Shown here: one piece after another, positions 20,879 to 33,354 of the stretch
How positions within the stretch are numbered: position 1 is the stretch's first letter
Layout of the letters: every line of letters starts with the position of its first letter
DNA from: Dipteris shenzhenensis
Lineage: Eukaryota; Polypodiophyta; Polypodiopsida; Gleicheniales
Direction: 5' to 3' (one strand)
Assembly: GCA_047967505.1 (NCBI GenBank)
Contig: CM106541.1
Length of the DNA: 64,000 nucleotides
Notes under the pieces: generated by a model
Databases searched by the model: none
Told to the model about the DNA's origin: nothing
What the model saw: only the letters and a program-made list of their open reading frames with translations
Program-made: the position numbers and the translations under genes

Positions 20879-20912
<34 letters not shown>
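20879..20912. repeat. (GA)n microsatellite at the CACTA-2/Helentron-2 border
   Basis: An uninterrupted GA run of about 33 bases. It lies where the CACTA-2 frame ends and 73 bp beyond the stop codon of the Helentron-2 polypeptide. Confidence 0.9.
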
Positions 20913-20916
<4 letters not shown>

Positions 20917-20985
20917 GGGATTAAAAAATGGGGACAACAAGGATGAATTTATTTCATCATGCTTGCCTCTTGTGTATTAGATCAA

Positions 20986-23900
20986 TCAAGGAATATCTTG
21001 CAATATTGTGTACAAAATTGAGTGATCTATCTAGTAAGCCAAGTTATCACATATATTTGTTGATTTCTTTTATTATTAGTCCATATGTGATTTATTGTCG
21101 ACCCATATGCTGTCGTTTTTTCCTTGATTTTTTGTTGCATACTATGATTTTCCATGAAACCTTTTAGATGTTTTAAGTCTTTATTTTTTGTGTTGAAGTC
21201 TCCCATAATATACGTTTCCTCTTGTGTTTGTTTTGTTTAAAATTTGATTTAGGATTTGTATTAATGAGGATGTCGTGCTTCTTGGTGGTTTGTAAATGTT
21301 AATCAAGTTTTTTTTTTTTTGAATTTTTTGTTAGAAGTATTGTAAGTAAGCATTGTATTCCATTTTTGTGTATGTGTATTGTGTCTGACAGCGTGATGCT
21401 TTCTTTGTAATAAGTTGCTAAGCCTAGCCCCTCATGTTTTATTATTGATTTGAATCCATTAATTTCTACGCCCTCTTCTATTTGTGTATGTATTTCTTGT
21501 ATACAAATGATTGTGGAAGCCATTATGTTTGATGTTGCCATTATGTCTTTTTTATGTGCTGTTAGGTTCAATGTGTTGAAAGGTTGGATAATGATTTCAT
21601 CTTCACTAGTTGTTGTTAGGTCTTTTTGTTTCGTGATCCATGGTTTGTGTCTTTTGAGACATTTTATTTCTTGTATCACAATATCGTCAACCTTTATGTG
21701 CTTGTTTTCAATATTGTTCAGTAGTAGGAACAAGTTTGTGGGGCGACTTACCCTTGATAGTGCAGTGTATACTAGTTCGTGCGCTTTAATGTACGATGGG
21801 TCAAATGCGACGTAGTCCATTGTTAGCCCCTGAGCCCGATGAATTGTTCAGGCTACCGCAGGCTGGATCGAGAATTGTGTTCTTGTGACTGTGTTCAGCT
21901 GGTTTTTGCCGATTTGGAATTCTCTTTATATCTAAAGTATGGGTGTCCACTGCATTTGAACTTTTTCATTGTACATGTTTGTGTTGTTATATCTTGCTTT
22001 CCTGCCTGTCTTTGGGTCATTAAAAAGTACCCAAGTAATGGGATGTTGACCACCTGTGTAGCAGTGCATGAAAATGCCATCTACCCTGTTTACCAAACCA
22101 TCACTGACGTCTAGGTTCCCATAACATATTTCCACTAGCATTCCTACTTTCAGTTTTATATCTCTATGTAGCCCTGATGTCAGCTTATGGTCATCTGGGA
22201 TGCACAATTTTTTGTTGCTGCCTCCTATCTTTTGAATTTAAGATATGTGATGTTCCCTTCAATTTTTGGAATACAAAGTTGTTGTGTTTGTCCTTTAGTG
22301 CATTCATGTAGAAAAGGTGTGGGATTTTTTCACTATCCAATGGTTGGCATACGTACATTGAGTTCAAAGTGTTTAAATGTTCTTCTGTTTGCATGTCCAC
22401 TCTAATGTTGTTTAGTATTTCCAAGTATTCGATGTTGTCTTGTCACATTGGATGTATTAACTTGTAGTACCTAAAGTATTCCACCCAAACCTGCCTTGCG
22501 CTAGACAAATTTTCAAACCTCTCTGAGAATGTCTAGCTGTCCTTTGTTGGGCTTGCTTGGAAAAGGTCCCTGTAAAGGATTACATCTACCCCTCCGAAAG
22601 GTTCCAAGTGGTTGTGTTTTATCTCTTGTAATCGCATATCCACTGCCACAAAAGTGTTTTAACCCACTAGAGATACCTCATCGATCACGAGCAATTCAAG
22701 ATCTGCGTATAGTATTGAAAGTTCTTGCAGTTTCTTTGCTGAAAGCTGGGTGTATGTTGTGTTAATGAGTGGTAAATGCAATACTGAGTGTATAGTCATC
22801 CCACCTATGTTGAAGGCGGCTCTGCCTGTCTATGCTAGTAGTAGCGCTTTGGCATTATCGATGTTGGACGTGTTGCTCCGGTAGTAATGTCATAGCAGTG
22901 CTTGCACAAGTAGCATGAGCAGGAACGTTTTCCTAGTCCTTGCATTTCCAGACAGAAGTAAATGTATTCTCGTATCTGCATCCCTTCTCTTCTTACACAT
23001 GATGTCATCGATGAGGAGCCTTTGCTGATTATTTTAGTTTCCTGTACATTTTGCGGTACTCTTCATTGCACATTATGTCATACATTTGTATAGGTTGGGC
23101 AAGTATGTTCGTACGTTTCTTAGGAGTGTGCAAGTCCATACCTATGTCGTACTGCTCGTGCAATTGTTGTCTATCGTTGTCGCTTGAGGTCAGGCTTATT
23201 TCTCAACAGTGTCTTTGTGTCTAACTCAAGGGGAATATTGCTTTATTGAATTTGGCCTTGTTAGTGTTTATTTCTTCTTTGTGGTCCAAGTATATGTCGT
23301 GCCAGGATAGGTCATGCATGTTCAAATTTTGTTCCTCTCCTTGAAATGGTAGGTAAAGTAAGCACATTTCTCTGTAGTAATTTTTTGGGTCTTTCGCTTC
23401 ATTGAAGTTATTGAAGCATATTATCTTTTGTCGCCTCCTTTTACGTCTTGCGTGGTTGCCGACATTGAAAGTGTTTGCATACTCTGCTAGGCAAGTCTCG
23501 TTCAATTCTTGTGGCCTTCTTTGGTACTTTGTGATTATGTCATCGAAGAAAACATCTTCGCTGGTGGGATCAAGTGTCTGTACTTGGTGCCGTCTTTTTA
23601 GCAACAACGTGCGTTCCTCTTATTTGCTTGTGTTAATTTATATGAACTCACGAGTGCAACTTGTCACAGGTAAAGAAAGCACCAGGTAGGCTGCTTGCTA
23701 GGCGCTTATGTGCTGTGTGTTCAGTATTGCGTTCCTCACCTTGCGTATGTGTTCATTCGCTGTGTCTTTGTTTCAAATCGCTTCTTGTAACGCTGTTTTG
23801 ACAGCCTCTGTTGTCACCTTGTCTTCTTTGTCAATGTACGATGTGCGGTGTTTGCTCCCCATAGCGTAGACATTGTTGGGTTGAAGTTGTTAGTGTATAT

Positions 23901-26580
23901 GTCTTTTGGCTCTCTCTTCAAGAAAATTGATGGCTCCGACAATTTTGATCTCAGTGTCGTCACATATTTGTCCTTCGTCAGGCCAACATAGTTTAGGAAA
24001 CCTTGGAAGTCCATTATTGTGCTGTGCTCTTCATTGTGGAACTCCATCTCGTTCTCAGGTCTGCTTGTAATGGTTCCAATATTTGCATTCGTCTCATTGG
24101 AGGCCTTTGAAACCCGAATCTGCAACCCTTTCCTTTTTTAGTACATGTTTTGCGATGCCTGTGTGTTTGCATTTGCTTGTCAGTGTTTTCGAACAAGGAT
24201 AAGTCCTGGATATGTATGCATCGATGAAGGCTTCAATGTCTTCTTTTGTTGCATCCTTGAGTGTGGGCGCATCTGTAATTCACAGAAGGCCATGGTCTTG
24301 TTGGCTTCCCCTGCTTTGGAATTCCGTTACGAAGAAGTAGCTCTCCACTCTTCCAAGAATCGAGGGGTCTTTTTGCAGGACGCTTTTCAAAGCCTTGAAT
24401 TTGTGGGCGTAGTATCTTGCTGTTGTGATTGGGTAGGAGCGTATTAATTCACGTATTTGGGCATTGCTTGCATTCATTTCCCTTGTAATTGGATGGTCTT
24501 TCAAGTCCTGAAGGCACTGCACAAGTGGTTCGAATTCCCAGTGCCATTCTGCTGAGGAAAGTATAATGAAGAATGTAGGTGGTCCTAGTTGCCGCAGCAT
24601 GGCGAAAATGTTCCGCTTTAGCTGGCTCTTGTAGTCCATTGATGTTCGCAGGCATGCAAAGTCCCTGTAACCGATGTTTGACTGCAGCAACTTCTCGATG
24701 TTAGTGTTCGCACATGCTTGTGCTGCTGTCAGTTGCTTTCCGCAGAGCTTCCCTTTGCGCATCCTTACCCAACTCGATGAGGTAACCTATCGTACCATTA
24801 TTTTCATTGTTTTGAAAAAAAGGTTCTCAATGCAAAGTGCAAACCTCCTGTCCTTGTTAAGCAGCTCCCACTTCGCTACCTTCTGATACGAGGTTGATTT
24901 TGGCAGCACGTGCTTACAGGGATAGCCCTCGGATAGCCACGAAAGAGAGTGGGGAATGCGAGCTCCTCAAGGCTCACAGTGCTTGTCCTTGAAAATGCGG
25001 AGAAGCATTTAGAGGGTGCGATAGAAATTGTCCTATCTTCATAATCGACAACTTGTTGGGCCATGTAAATGCAGTGGACCAAGGTGTTCGTGTCAGCTTC
25101 ATCGTTGTCCGGGTGGTGTCTACATTTGGTTCCGTACCTTGCAGTTCTTGTTCATGCTGTTGTTGCAGATGCAATGTGAGCTAGCCATTGTTCATTGAAC
25201 CTGATGGCCGCTTTTGTGTATAGCTGTGTTGGTAGAAGCTCTTGTAGAGCACGCATTGTCAATGTCGGCCTCACGAGACCGAGCTAAGGTAACCATGTTT
25301 GTATTCTAACTTTCTCTTAATGGACACTGCAACCGTTGCTATGTCATCCATGAAACGAGGTAGTACACGATGTGCTCTGCCTGTGTCTGCAAACACATTC
25401 ACTATGCTACCTCATATGCCGTACTGGCCATCGTGGGTTAGCTCCCTTATTTGTGAAAATGGTCTTCTTATTGAGATTAGTCGTGCCTCAATGTTGTTAC
25501 GTACTGAAGTGTGCATTGTTTGATTGGACATGAGCAGCATTTGCTTGTTGGTTTGCTTCCTACACGGGGAGCATAGTACTCTTTCACGTGATTGGAAGTT
25601 TCGTGGAATGATTAGTTGTTGCTGGAGGAAATCGTTGGACTTCTTTGACAACACTCTCAACTTTTGCTTAAACGTAAGCGTTTCACAACAAATGCAAGCA
25701 TGTTTTGGTGAGTCATTGATTTTCTTCAGGTATTGCAGTTGGTGAAAATTATCACTTTTTTTCCTTTTCCTACATTTTTTTTAAAGGACTCTGTTTTCAT
25801 GATGTCCCTCGACCTGTTTCTCCATGCCTTTGTCACCACTATACGTTTGTCTAATTTCCCCACCTTGGCATATGTGGTCGTGCTTCTGTTTTTTGAGCCG
25901 GTATATTTTCATTGTGATTCCTTACAATGTGTATCTGCCAGCGCAAACATTGTTTTCAAACAATTGCGCGATCTACCTGGCCGGAGAGTCCCTGTTCGAT
26001 TGGATCAAATCTTGCAATTTCAACTCGTCCTCTTTACACCAAGTGACATACTGTTTCCTTGTAGTCATGGGTTGCAACGGCACACAATACTTGGTTGGTG
26101 GGCTTTTGGTTTCGTCTATGAGTATGTTGTGACGGAGTTTGGAATGTTTTGGTGATCACTATTTCGTTGTAAACGAACACGTCATACGCTATCTGTAATG
26201 AACTGCAGAGGCCGGAGAGCACTTTGAATACAACAGACCTGGATGAGGACGCATTGCGCAGAAATGGTGAGACATGCTCGATTTTTATCTCATGTGGCAG
26301 CAACTCCTACTTAATCCTTGATAGTAGAAAGGAGGAGGAAGTTTAATTTGCGCCTGCATTTGCAATGCTCATAAAAACCTTTTGCACCAACCCATCATAA
26401 CTCTCGTGACGAAGAAGTGCAAGCAAGCAGGTAATCATGATGTCTGTATTGTGTCTTTGCTCATCGTTCATTTCGACTGCTATGCATAAGCCATAGTCAT
26501 GGAACTGCGATGGAAAGTCCATGTTCGTGTTAGGATTTGTGGATAATAACATCGGAACGAATGGTTATTTGGAATATTCG
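20986..26580 (-). pseudogene. Helentron-2 Rep-helicase-endonuclease polypeptide
   Basis: N-terminal region 26034-26552. Then FSQIRELTHDGQYG (25412-25660). Rep domain 24280-24762, with RQLGPPTFF and EFQSRGS followed by QQDH: the first HUH histidine is Gln. MQTHRHRKTC and CRFGFQRPPM (24014-24196), FLKREPKDIYTNNFNP (23814-24125), RRRQKIICFNNF (23221-23607). Pif1-type helicase: a damaged Walker A reading GNARTRKT (22921-22949), Walker B VIDEVSLVG (22663-22692), NLDVSDGLVN (near 22110), motif VI YTALSRVSRP (21743-21772). In the same frame, about 90 residues on, comes an EEP nuclease: CIQEIH (21488-21505), NIYKPPRS, YIMGDFNT (21189-21209), STINHIWTNN, and IDHSILY near 21021, with stop at 20988-20986. 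An A-run at 21310-21320 shifts the frame inside EEP. Confidence 0.85.
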
Positions 26581-27022
26581 CAAATCAAACAATGTTGTAG
26601 CGAGGAAGATTTTCAAACAATGTTTAGTTTCCAAAGTTTGATTAGAAGCTAACAATAATCAAAAGAGGAGAGGTAACCCATTGGTCTTTTTAAACAAGCA
26701 AGAGTGATTTGAAATTGTTGTAGGAAGGAGAGGCATGTGAAGAATCTATTTGTTTAAAGATTAAGGAAGACTTGCTACAAAGAAGAGAGGAGCGATGGAA
26801 AACGTGTTTTGTCAATGCAAATGTATCACAACCCAAAATGAGGTTTCCAACACCTCTTTTACATAGGGAAAAACTTTACTCAATGTCCAATCTGTACTAC
26901 AAAGCCACTATGCAATCCGAACTAGAAAAACTCGCAGCATCTATGGCAAACTCTCTGTTGGCACTCCACTAAAAGATCATGAAAAGAAAAAAAAGCTGGC
27001 ATGCCGAGCCAGGTACACCTCA

Positions 27023-28500
27023 TCACTTTGCCTCAAACGCAATGACATGGCCGGAGCTGTTTATGGTGAAAGAGCCTATGGGCTTCAGCTCCAATAGCAT
27101 TGCGTGAACTCGCAAGATGTTGTCATTGTAGAGTACCAAGAAAGATGTTTGCAACGAGAGTACATCATCTACATGATGTCCAACAATCTGCACATTGATG
27201 TCTGATGCATCTTGCAATAGAAGCTTCCCTTTCAAAGATGGTATAGTAATAACAGTGTGCGGTGCATCACAAGTAAAACAAAAGGGCCTTGCAGGATCAC
27301 GGCTGACCCTATTTCCCGCGCAAACAGAGCATGTGTAGTCTAGCAGCTGCCCATTCAGACCTGTGAAGTGCAGTATACCATGAACCTACAGGAGCAAGCG
27401 TTTACATTAGTTCTCTCAATGTACTATGGCAAGAAAGTGGAGATTGCAAAATCAACCCTTACCTTTCTTCCATAACCCAACTTCGAAACTTGATCAATGA
27501 AGACACGCTTCAAATCCTCCCTTTGTGTGCCCTCAGGAACATTGCTTAGTATTGTGAAATCGAAGACACATAGCGAATCACGTGCGCGCATGTAAGACAC
27601 ATTTCGAAGAGTATGCATCACTATGCCATGGTTATTAAACTCCTCTATCAAAACTGTGCTTGCACACTCTTGCGACGATCATTCACGAAAGTCAAGTGTA
27701 CAATGCACCAGTGTTAGTGAGAAATGATTTCAGTGCTAGTATCACAAATACTCACGCTTGTAATTTACTCACCGTGGCATGATCTTCATTGCAAGGCCCA
27801 TCGGCAATTATTACTTGGTCGTTCAATCCACCTTTGGAGTCCACCTTGACGACAACAAAAGCAATTGTGCTGGCAATAGATGAGATGTTGCCGACGCCTG
27901 ACTTGATGCTGGGGGATGCCCAAGGGAAGTACAACACAATGGTTGTTTCGGGAAAAAAGCAATAGTATCGTCAAATGGATCGCCACGTATGACAGCAGTT
28001 AAGTGGGTAGCTTGCCATACCACCTTTGTCGGTTCCTTTGGGGACTAAAGTAGCTCCCTCAATACGATAAAAGCAGTCCACCTTCAAGTAGTCCTTGTAT
28101 TTCTCCACAAATGCATGTGGCATAACCATGGTGATTGTGTCGCAATTGCGCCAATGAGTTACCTCCGCACGGATGCAAACAGGGTAGTTCGGGTTACGGG
28201 CACGAAAGGTTCCATACTTAGCCAACAGCTTGCACTCCAAAGTGAAGCGGTGGCATATGAGTTCCGATAGCATGTCAATGGGAAGGGTAGTAAGCAAGGA
28301 GTTTCCCCCCCAACAAAATTCTCGGCCAAGGGAACAATGGGTCCTACGTTGTAGTTTGGATTGTGCGGAGGTGGTGCATTGCTATGTCTTTCTCTCAGTG
28401 ATGCGTTGGATGTTACATCATCTTCAGAATGTACTTTCAGTGAGCAGCGCTTTGATGCTGAAAATAAAATATTTGTATCCCTAGGCTACACGTTGGAGTC
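27023..28500 (-). pseudogene. RPA70-like single-strand DNA-binding protein of Helentron-2
   Basis: From high to low coordinates: an N-terminal linker; an OB-fold-like block (LTTLPIDMLSELICHRFTLE, LKVDCFYRIEGATLVPKG; 27971-28300); TIVLYFPWASPSIKSGVG and IASTIAFVVVKVD (27752-27960); a third block with VSKLGYGRKVRVDF (27424-27651); and a last exon from about 27390 with a zinc ribbon CSVC...CFTC (27269-27331), then KGKLLLQDASDINVQIVGHH, ending AFEAK-stop at 27023. The CX2C-x12-CX2C ribbon inside an OB domain is the layout of the RPA70 C-terminal domain. Rolling-circle transposons of plants often carry such genes. A G-run near 28307 and a change near 27955 shift the frame. Confidence 0.7.
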
Positions 28501-28599
28501 TCTGCTACAATCTATTGAAACACACAAAAAAGCGAGGTCCCATTGTGGAGACACTGTGTATGGGTATCCAATTATGAAGCTCTTTAAACAATAATAGAA

Positions 28600-29130
28600 G
28601 TATGAAATTTAACAAAAGAAGTATGAGATTTAGCTTGTTCTACTGGACTACGAAGTACATCAGTGTCATTTTTTAAAGAAAGGTGTAAAGGAAAATAGTA
28701 GCCACCAATTGAGTCATACCACAAACTTTCTGGAATTATCAACAAAACGAGTCTTCTGTATTTCTAATGAGAAAACGCCTGATACAAAGTGGTACTAGAA
28801 ACTGTTTTTTGATGAATGAAAGACAGAATTCAAGCCATGATTAGACTAAACGTCTCAGAATTTAGGTGATTATGTTCACACTATGACAACACCCTTCGTA
28901 CGTAGTGCAGTAAGAATGCAAGCAGCGGTTCTTGAAAAAATAACCTGCAGATAGAGTTGTGACGAACATTCATTTCTGTAGAGAGATAGAGAAACATCTG
29001 ACGGAACTTCTGCAAAGAATATAAACGAAGAAAAGGTTCTCTTGATAATCTCTAGAGATGTAATCTTTGAAGACTCATAATGGAAAACATAAAATACATA
29101 GGAGATGATGGATTACTCAATCACCTATAG
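28600..29130. other. No gene seen
   Basis: AT-rich sequence between Helentron-2 and the old Copia element. The true 5' end of Helentron-2 probably lies here, but a Helitron start signature could not be assigned. Confidence 0.4.
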
Positions 29131-30011
29131 AAAAGGTTGATGAAGAAGAGCAAGAATTGCCGCAGAATCCACAAGAAGAGCAGCAACTTAGGTGGTCTAC
29201 TAGGGAAAGTAGACCACCATCCAAATTGCCATATGCTCAAAAAGGCAAAGCAATTCAGATTGAAACCACCAATTATTCCCTTATGACTACCATCATGGCT
29301 ACAAAAAGACTAGTGTACTTCGAGGATGCAGTTGATAAGTAAAAATGGCAAACTACTATGAATGAAGAATGGAAGCTTTGTACCAAAAGAAACTTGGGAA
29401 TTATGTGACCTTACACCAGGAAAGAAGGCCATTGTAAACAAATGGGTTAATAAAGTAAAGTGCAATCCACATGTAAGCATTGAGAGAGACAAAGTCAAAC
29501 TAGTTGCAAAAGGATTTGCATAGCAATATGGTCAAGTAGTGTGATGAGACATGCTCTAGTTTTGCTCTAGCAACAAACATGGATTCCATAAGAGCTTTGA
29601 TATCACTGGTGACATCTAGCAAATGAAATGTGTACCAGCTAGATGTCAAAAATACTTTTCTTAATGGTTACCTAGACGAGGAAATCTACACGCAGCAACT
29701 AGCAAGGTATCTTGAACTAGGGAAAGAGCATCAAGTTTGCCATCTCAAGAAAAGTCTCTATGGATTAAAGCAAGCACCTAGAATTTGATATAGCATAATC
29801 AACAAGTATTTTGCTAATCTGGGATACATGAAGTCAATGCAGATCATACTCCTACTACAAAGATCAAAGGGAAGACATTACTTTTGCACTTTTGTATGTA
29901 CATAGATGATCTCATTGTGATTGGAAGTAGTAATAGCTTCATTAGCAAGCTGAAATAGGACTTCTTTGTAGAGTTTGGCATAAAAGACCTTGGACTTATG
30001 CACTATTGTCT
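29131..30011 (+). pseudogene. Copia reverse-transcriptase remnant, first half
   Basis: In shifting frames the sequence gives LRWSTRESRPPSKL, MNEEWKLCTK, QLDVKNTFLNGYLDEEIYT-like and YGLKQAPR-like stretches and a decayed LLFLYVYIDDLIVIG-like motif around 29890-29930, in the order of the Copia polymerase. There are stops every few dozen codons. Position 30011 is the last base of the TGTCT target duplication. Confidence 0.65.
30007..30011 (+). repeat. Target duplication TGTCT, left copy
   Basis: Identical to 34316-34320 and directly next to the LTR start. Confidence 0.9.
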
Positions 30012-30183
30012 TGTGGGGGTTAAAGGTCACTGTGCCTTTACCACGGTTATGTACAATACTCAAACACATATATAAATGAATGAAAAAGAAAATTAGGGTG
30101 GTTCTGCACCCACTAAAAACTTGTGTGGCTCTCTGTTTCTCTCTCTCCCACTTTCGTTCTTGCTTCCGTTGAGAGCACTCTCA
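30012..30183 (+). repeat. 5' LTR of the younger Copia element
   Basis: TGTGGGGGTTAAAGGTCACT to GAGAGCACTCTCA. A TATA-like ATATATAAATG at 30069-30079 is a likely promoter. Confidence 0.95.
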
Positions 30184-30185
30184 AC

Positions 30186-30197
30186 TGGTATCAGAGC
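30186..30197 (+). other. Primer-binding site (initiator tRNA-Met)
   Basis: TGGTATCAGAGC, two bases after the LTR, is the exact Copia primer-binding site. Confidence 0.9.
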
Positions 30198-31638
30198 CTG
30201 GGTGATCTAGCTGAGCGTGTGTAATGCTTGAAGCTCAGCAGCTCTGTGGGAGGAAGAAGAAGCTCTGTGGGAAGCTTTGTGGGTGACTTTACTTGCATCC
30301 AAGTGTGTAGAGACCTTGAAGGAACCTTTGGAAAAGTCACTTTGGTTTTGCGAAGTGGTTTTGAGAGCCTGTTAAGTGTTTTCAAAGAAAAAGTCGTTTT
30401 TTGAGCTTTTCCTTGTTCCGTTCGATGACAGAGACTCCGTATTGACTTGTAGTGGCAACTATTGCTTGCTTTTGGTGTCCACTTCACTTCAAGAGCTTGG
30501 AAACACCTTCATTCTTGAATCTGGGATCATTTCATTGGATTTTTGACTCACTGTGTTAGTTTCTGCATTTTTTTGTCCAGGTGTTGGAACTCAAGTTTGG
30601 AGCAACCATTTGCAGATCTGTCAGTTTCGGTGGACTCAAGAGGTCTTAAAACTTCTATGTTGCTCATCATTCACACTCTGGTGGAGTTTACAAACTGCTT
30701 TGTTTCCAAAAACGTTTTTCAGTCCGTGTGTTGGACCCAGTGATTAAGACCATGGTTTCTAAAACCATCTGTCCCATTGCGTTCTGGACGCCCAAAAACC
30801 CCTACCTATCAGTTCTTACGGGATTTGGTGGAGGATTTTCAGAGTTATAGATCTCTGTGTATTCGATTTCGTCTCTCTGTTATGCATTTTTCATTCTAAG
30901 GTTTTGAAACCTTAGATTTATGCCACATGGCACTGGATAAGTGTTGACTCCCCTTTCTCACTCATCGGTTAGGATTTTGGAGTTCCGACAGAAGAGAGAT
31001 ATTTGCAGATTTTCTTGCTGAGTCCGATTATGCAATACTGCCCATGTTTTGAGGCATCTCAGGTTCTATTTTCAGTAGCGATCATTACCGTGGGACTATG
31101 ATTTCTTGAGCATACCTTATGCAGATCACTCTGGTTGCAGTGTTTGAGTAGTGTGTGCGCTCATTCCCGGTGTGCATTGGGTTACAATGGATGATTTATA
31201 GGCCATTTGGATGCATTGCGGTCCTTATTGGATGCGCTGATAGGCCCAAATTGCCTTGTGGGATGCTATTTTTATGGACGCTTTGCACATGGATGCTATT
31301 TTATGCTGAGGGACAGCTTTGACACATTGCAAGTGATGCACTGATAGTGCTATGCTCTCTTGGATGAGATATTATTAATGCATATGCTAGTGGACGGTGT
31401 TTATGCTTGAGTCATTTGGCACTTATTGGCATTTTGGATTGCCATTGCAGTTGGCATTTTCTTTTGGGCCAGATTTGCTCATATGGATGCATAGTATATG
31501 CACATGAGTCAGATGCTTTGAGACATGAGTTTTGGTGATATTTTACTCTATTGTGGCATACACATTTGGGTGCACCTAGTGTTTGGCATGATTCTCTCTT
31601 ATAGGCACTAGCATTTGGGATTTTGCTTCATTTGCATC
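30198..31638 (+). other. Long leader of the younger Copia element
   Basis: No reading frame of note. It contains repeated words such as TTTGGATTGCATTG, TGGATGC and GGACAGC at 31180-31480. The length is far more than most Copia leaders, so part of it may be captured sequence. Confidence 0.5.
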
Positions 31639-33354
31639 ATGGCATCCTCTTCCATGTCTGAAAAAGAGCTTTTTAGCATTAAAAAGTTTGATGGGACAAA
31701 CTTTTCTTTGTGGAAAGAATAGATAAGGGATGTGCTTATTCAAAAGAAGCAGATTAAACCCTTGGTAGGGATTGAAGCTAAGCTTGCAAATATGTCTGAG
31801 GATGATTGGAATGAGTTGGATGCATTAGCAAAATCTACTATTAGACTTCATCTTGCAAAGTCAATTTATTTCACAGTAGTAAATGAGCAGACTACGGAAG
31901 ATTTGTGGAAGAAACTGTGTGCCACTTATGAGAAGGAAACTGCCTTTAATAAAGTTTACCTCATGAAGAGGTTATTTGAGCTGTAGATGAAGGAAGGGGT
32001 CTCCATTGCTTCTCACTTGAATGAATTAAATATTATTTTCTGCCAGCTTCAGGCTCAGAAGATGGATTTTGATGCGGAGACTAAGGCAATATTTCTCTTA
32101 TGTTCATTGCCATCCTCATGGGATACCTTCCGTACAGCTTTCAGTAACTCTGTACCTGGTGGAGTACTGAAATTTGATGATGTTGTGGGTAGATTGTTGG
32201 CTGAGGAGATTAGACGGAAGTCTATGGACAGCAACAAGTAGGATGCAACCTTAAATGTGCAAAGGGGCAGATCACAGTTCAGGGGGAAGTCCCAAGAAAG
32301 AGGGAAGTCTCGTAGCAAATCCAGGGCATGGAACATTGAGTGTTACCACTGTGGCAAGAAGGGCCATATGAAAAAGGATTGCTACAAGCTAAAAAGAGAG
32401 CAAAAGGATAAGAAAAAGAATGCAAATTGGGGTGCAAATCAAAAGGAAGAGAGTCCAAGGGAGGACAAAGGAAAAGTAAAGATCGAGGAGATCAATGCAA
32501 TCACACATGATAGTGACAATGACGTTCTTTTCATGTCTAGTTTATCTGCAAAGTTGCTTACCACTTCAGATGATGCATATTCCCACGATTGGATTTTGGA
32601 TTCTAGTGCTTCATTCCATGTTACTCCCCATAGGGAATGGTTCTCCACTTATGACAGTGGAAAGATAGGTTGTGTGCATCTTGGAAATGACTATGCATGT
32701 GACATAGTGGGAGTAGGTGACATAAAGTTTTCTTTTGCAAATGGGTCTGCATTTATTTTGAAACATGTGAGACATGTGCCTAAGTTGACCAAGAGTCTTA
32801 TTTCAGTGGGTCAGCTAGATGATGCTGGTTTTCACACCACTTTTGGCTTTCAGAGTTGGAAAATTCAGAAGGGCTCTATGCTTTTGGCCAGGCATGCCAA
32901 GTGTGGGACTTTGTATCCCTTACATGTATCAGGGGTATTTGATCATGTTGTTGCAATAACCAAGCAGCCAAGCACTTCTTTGTGGCATTGCAGGTTGGGA
33001 CACATGAGCCAGAATGGAATGAAACTCTTATGCTGTTTGGGTTATGTACTGCATTTGAGTTTCTCTGATTTTGAATTTTGTGAGCACTATCTCTATGGGA
33101 AGCAGACTAAATCAGCCCATAAAAGAAGGGGAAAGAAAGAGTTTGAAAAGCTTGATTTGGTGCATTCAGACATATGTGGTCCCATGCCTACACGGTCATT
33201 AGGCAGGGCTGAATACTATGTGACATTCATTGATGATGCAACTAGGAAAGTGTGGGCTTATGCTATAGCTCGGAAGAGTGATGTGTTCCAAGTATTTCAG
33301 AAATGGCTGGCCTTGTATTGCAACATTTCAATATGGAGGGGGGGAAGGAAGTGA
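31639..33354 (+). pseudogene. Copia gag-protease-integrase frame of the younger element
   Basis: One frame runs from ATG 31639 (MASSSMSEKELFSIKKFDGT) to 33354, broken only by TAG at 31720, 31984 and 32239. In order: Gag capsid (LMKRLFEL, HLNELN), zinc knuckle CYHCGKKGHMKKDC (32341-32382), protease WILDSSASFHVTPH where the usual DSG/DSA active site reads DSS, the GAG-pre-integrase histidine block HCRLGHMSQNGM, and the integrase start DLVHSDICGPM and FIDDATRKVWAYA (first catalytic Asp). The frame then breaks at about 33320 at the internal deletion. Confidence 0.9.

Larger units (their letters stand above)
20915..28550 (-). mobile_element. Helentron-2 (rolling-circle element)
   Basis: Two minus-strand genes in the order RPA-like, then Rep-helicase-EEP. 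The limits are set by coding content, because no terminal hairpin or CTRR end could be fixed with confidence. The 3' limit lies between the stop codon at 20986 and the GA run. Confidence 0.7.
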
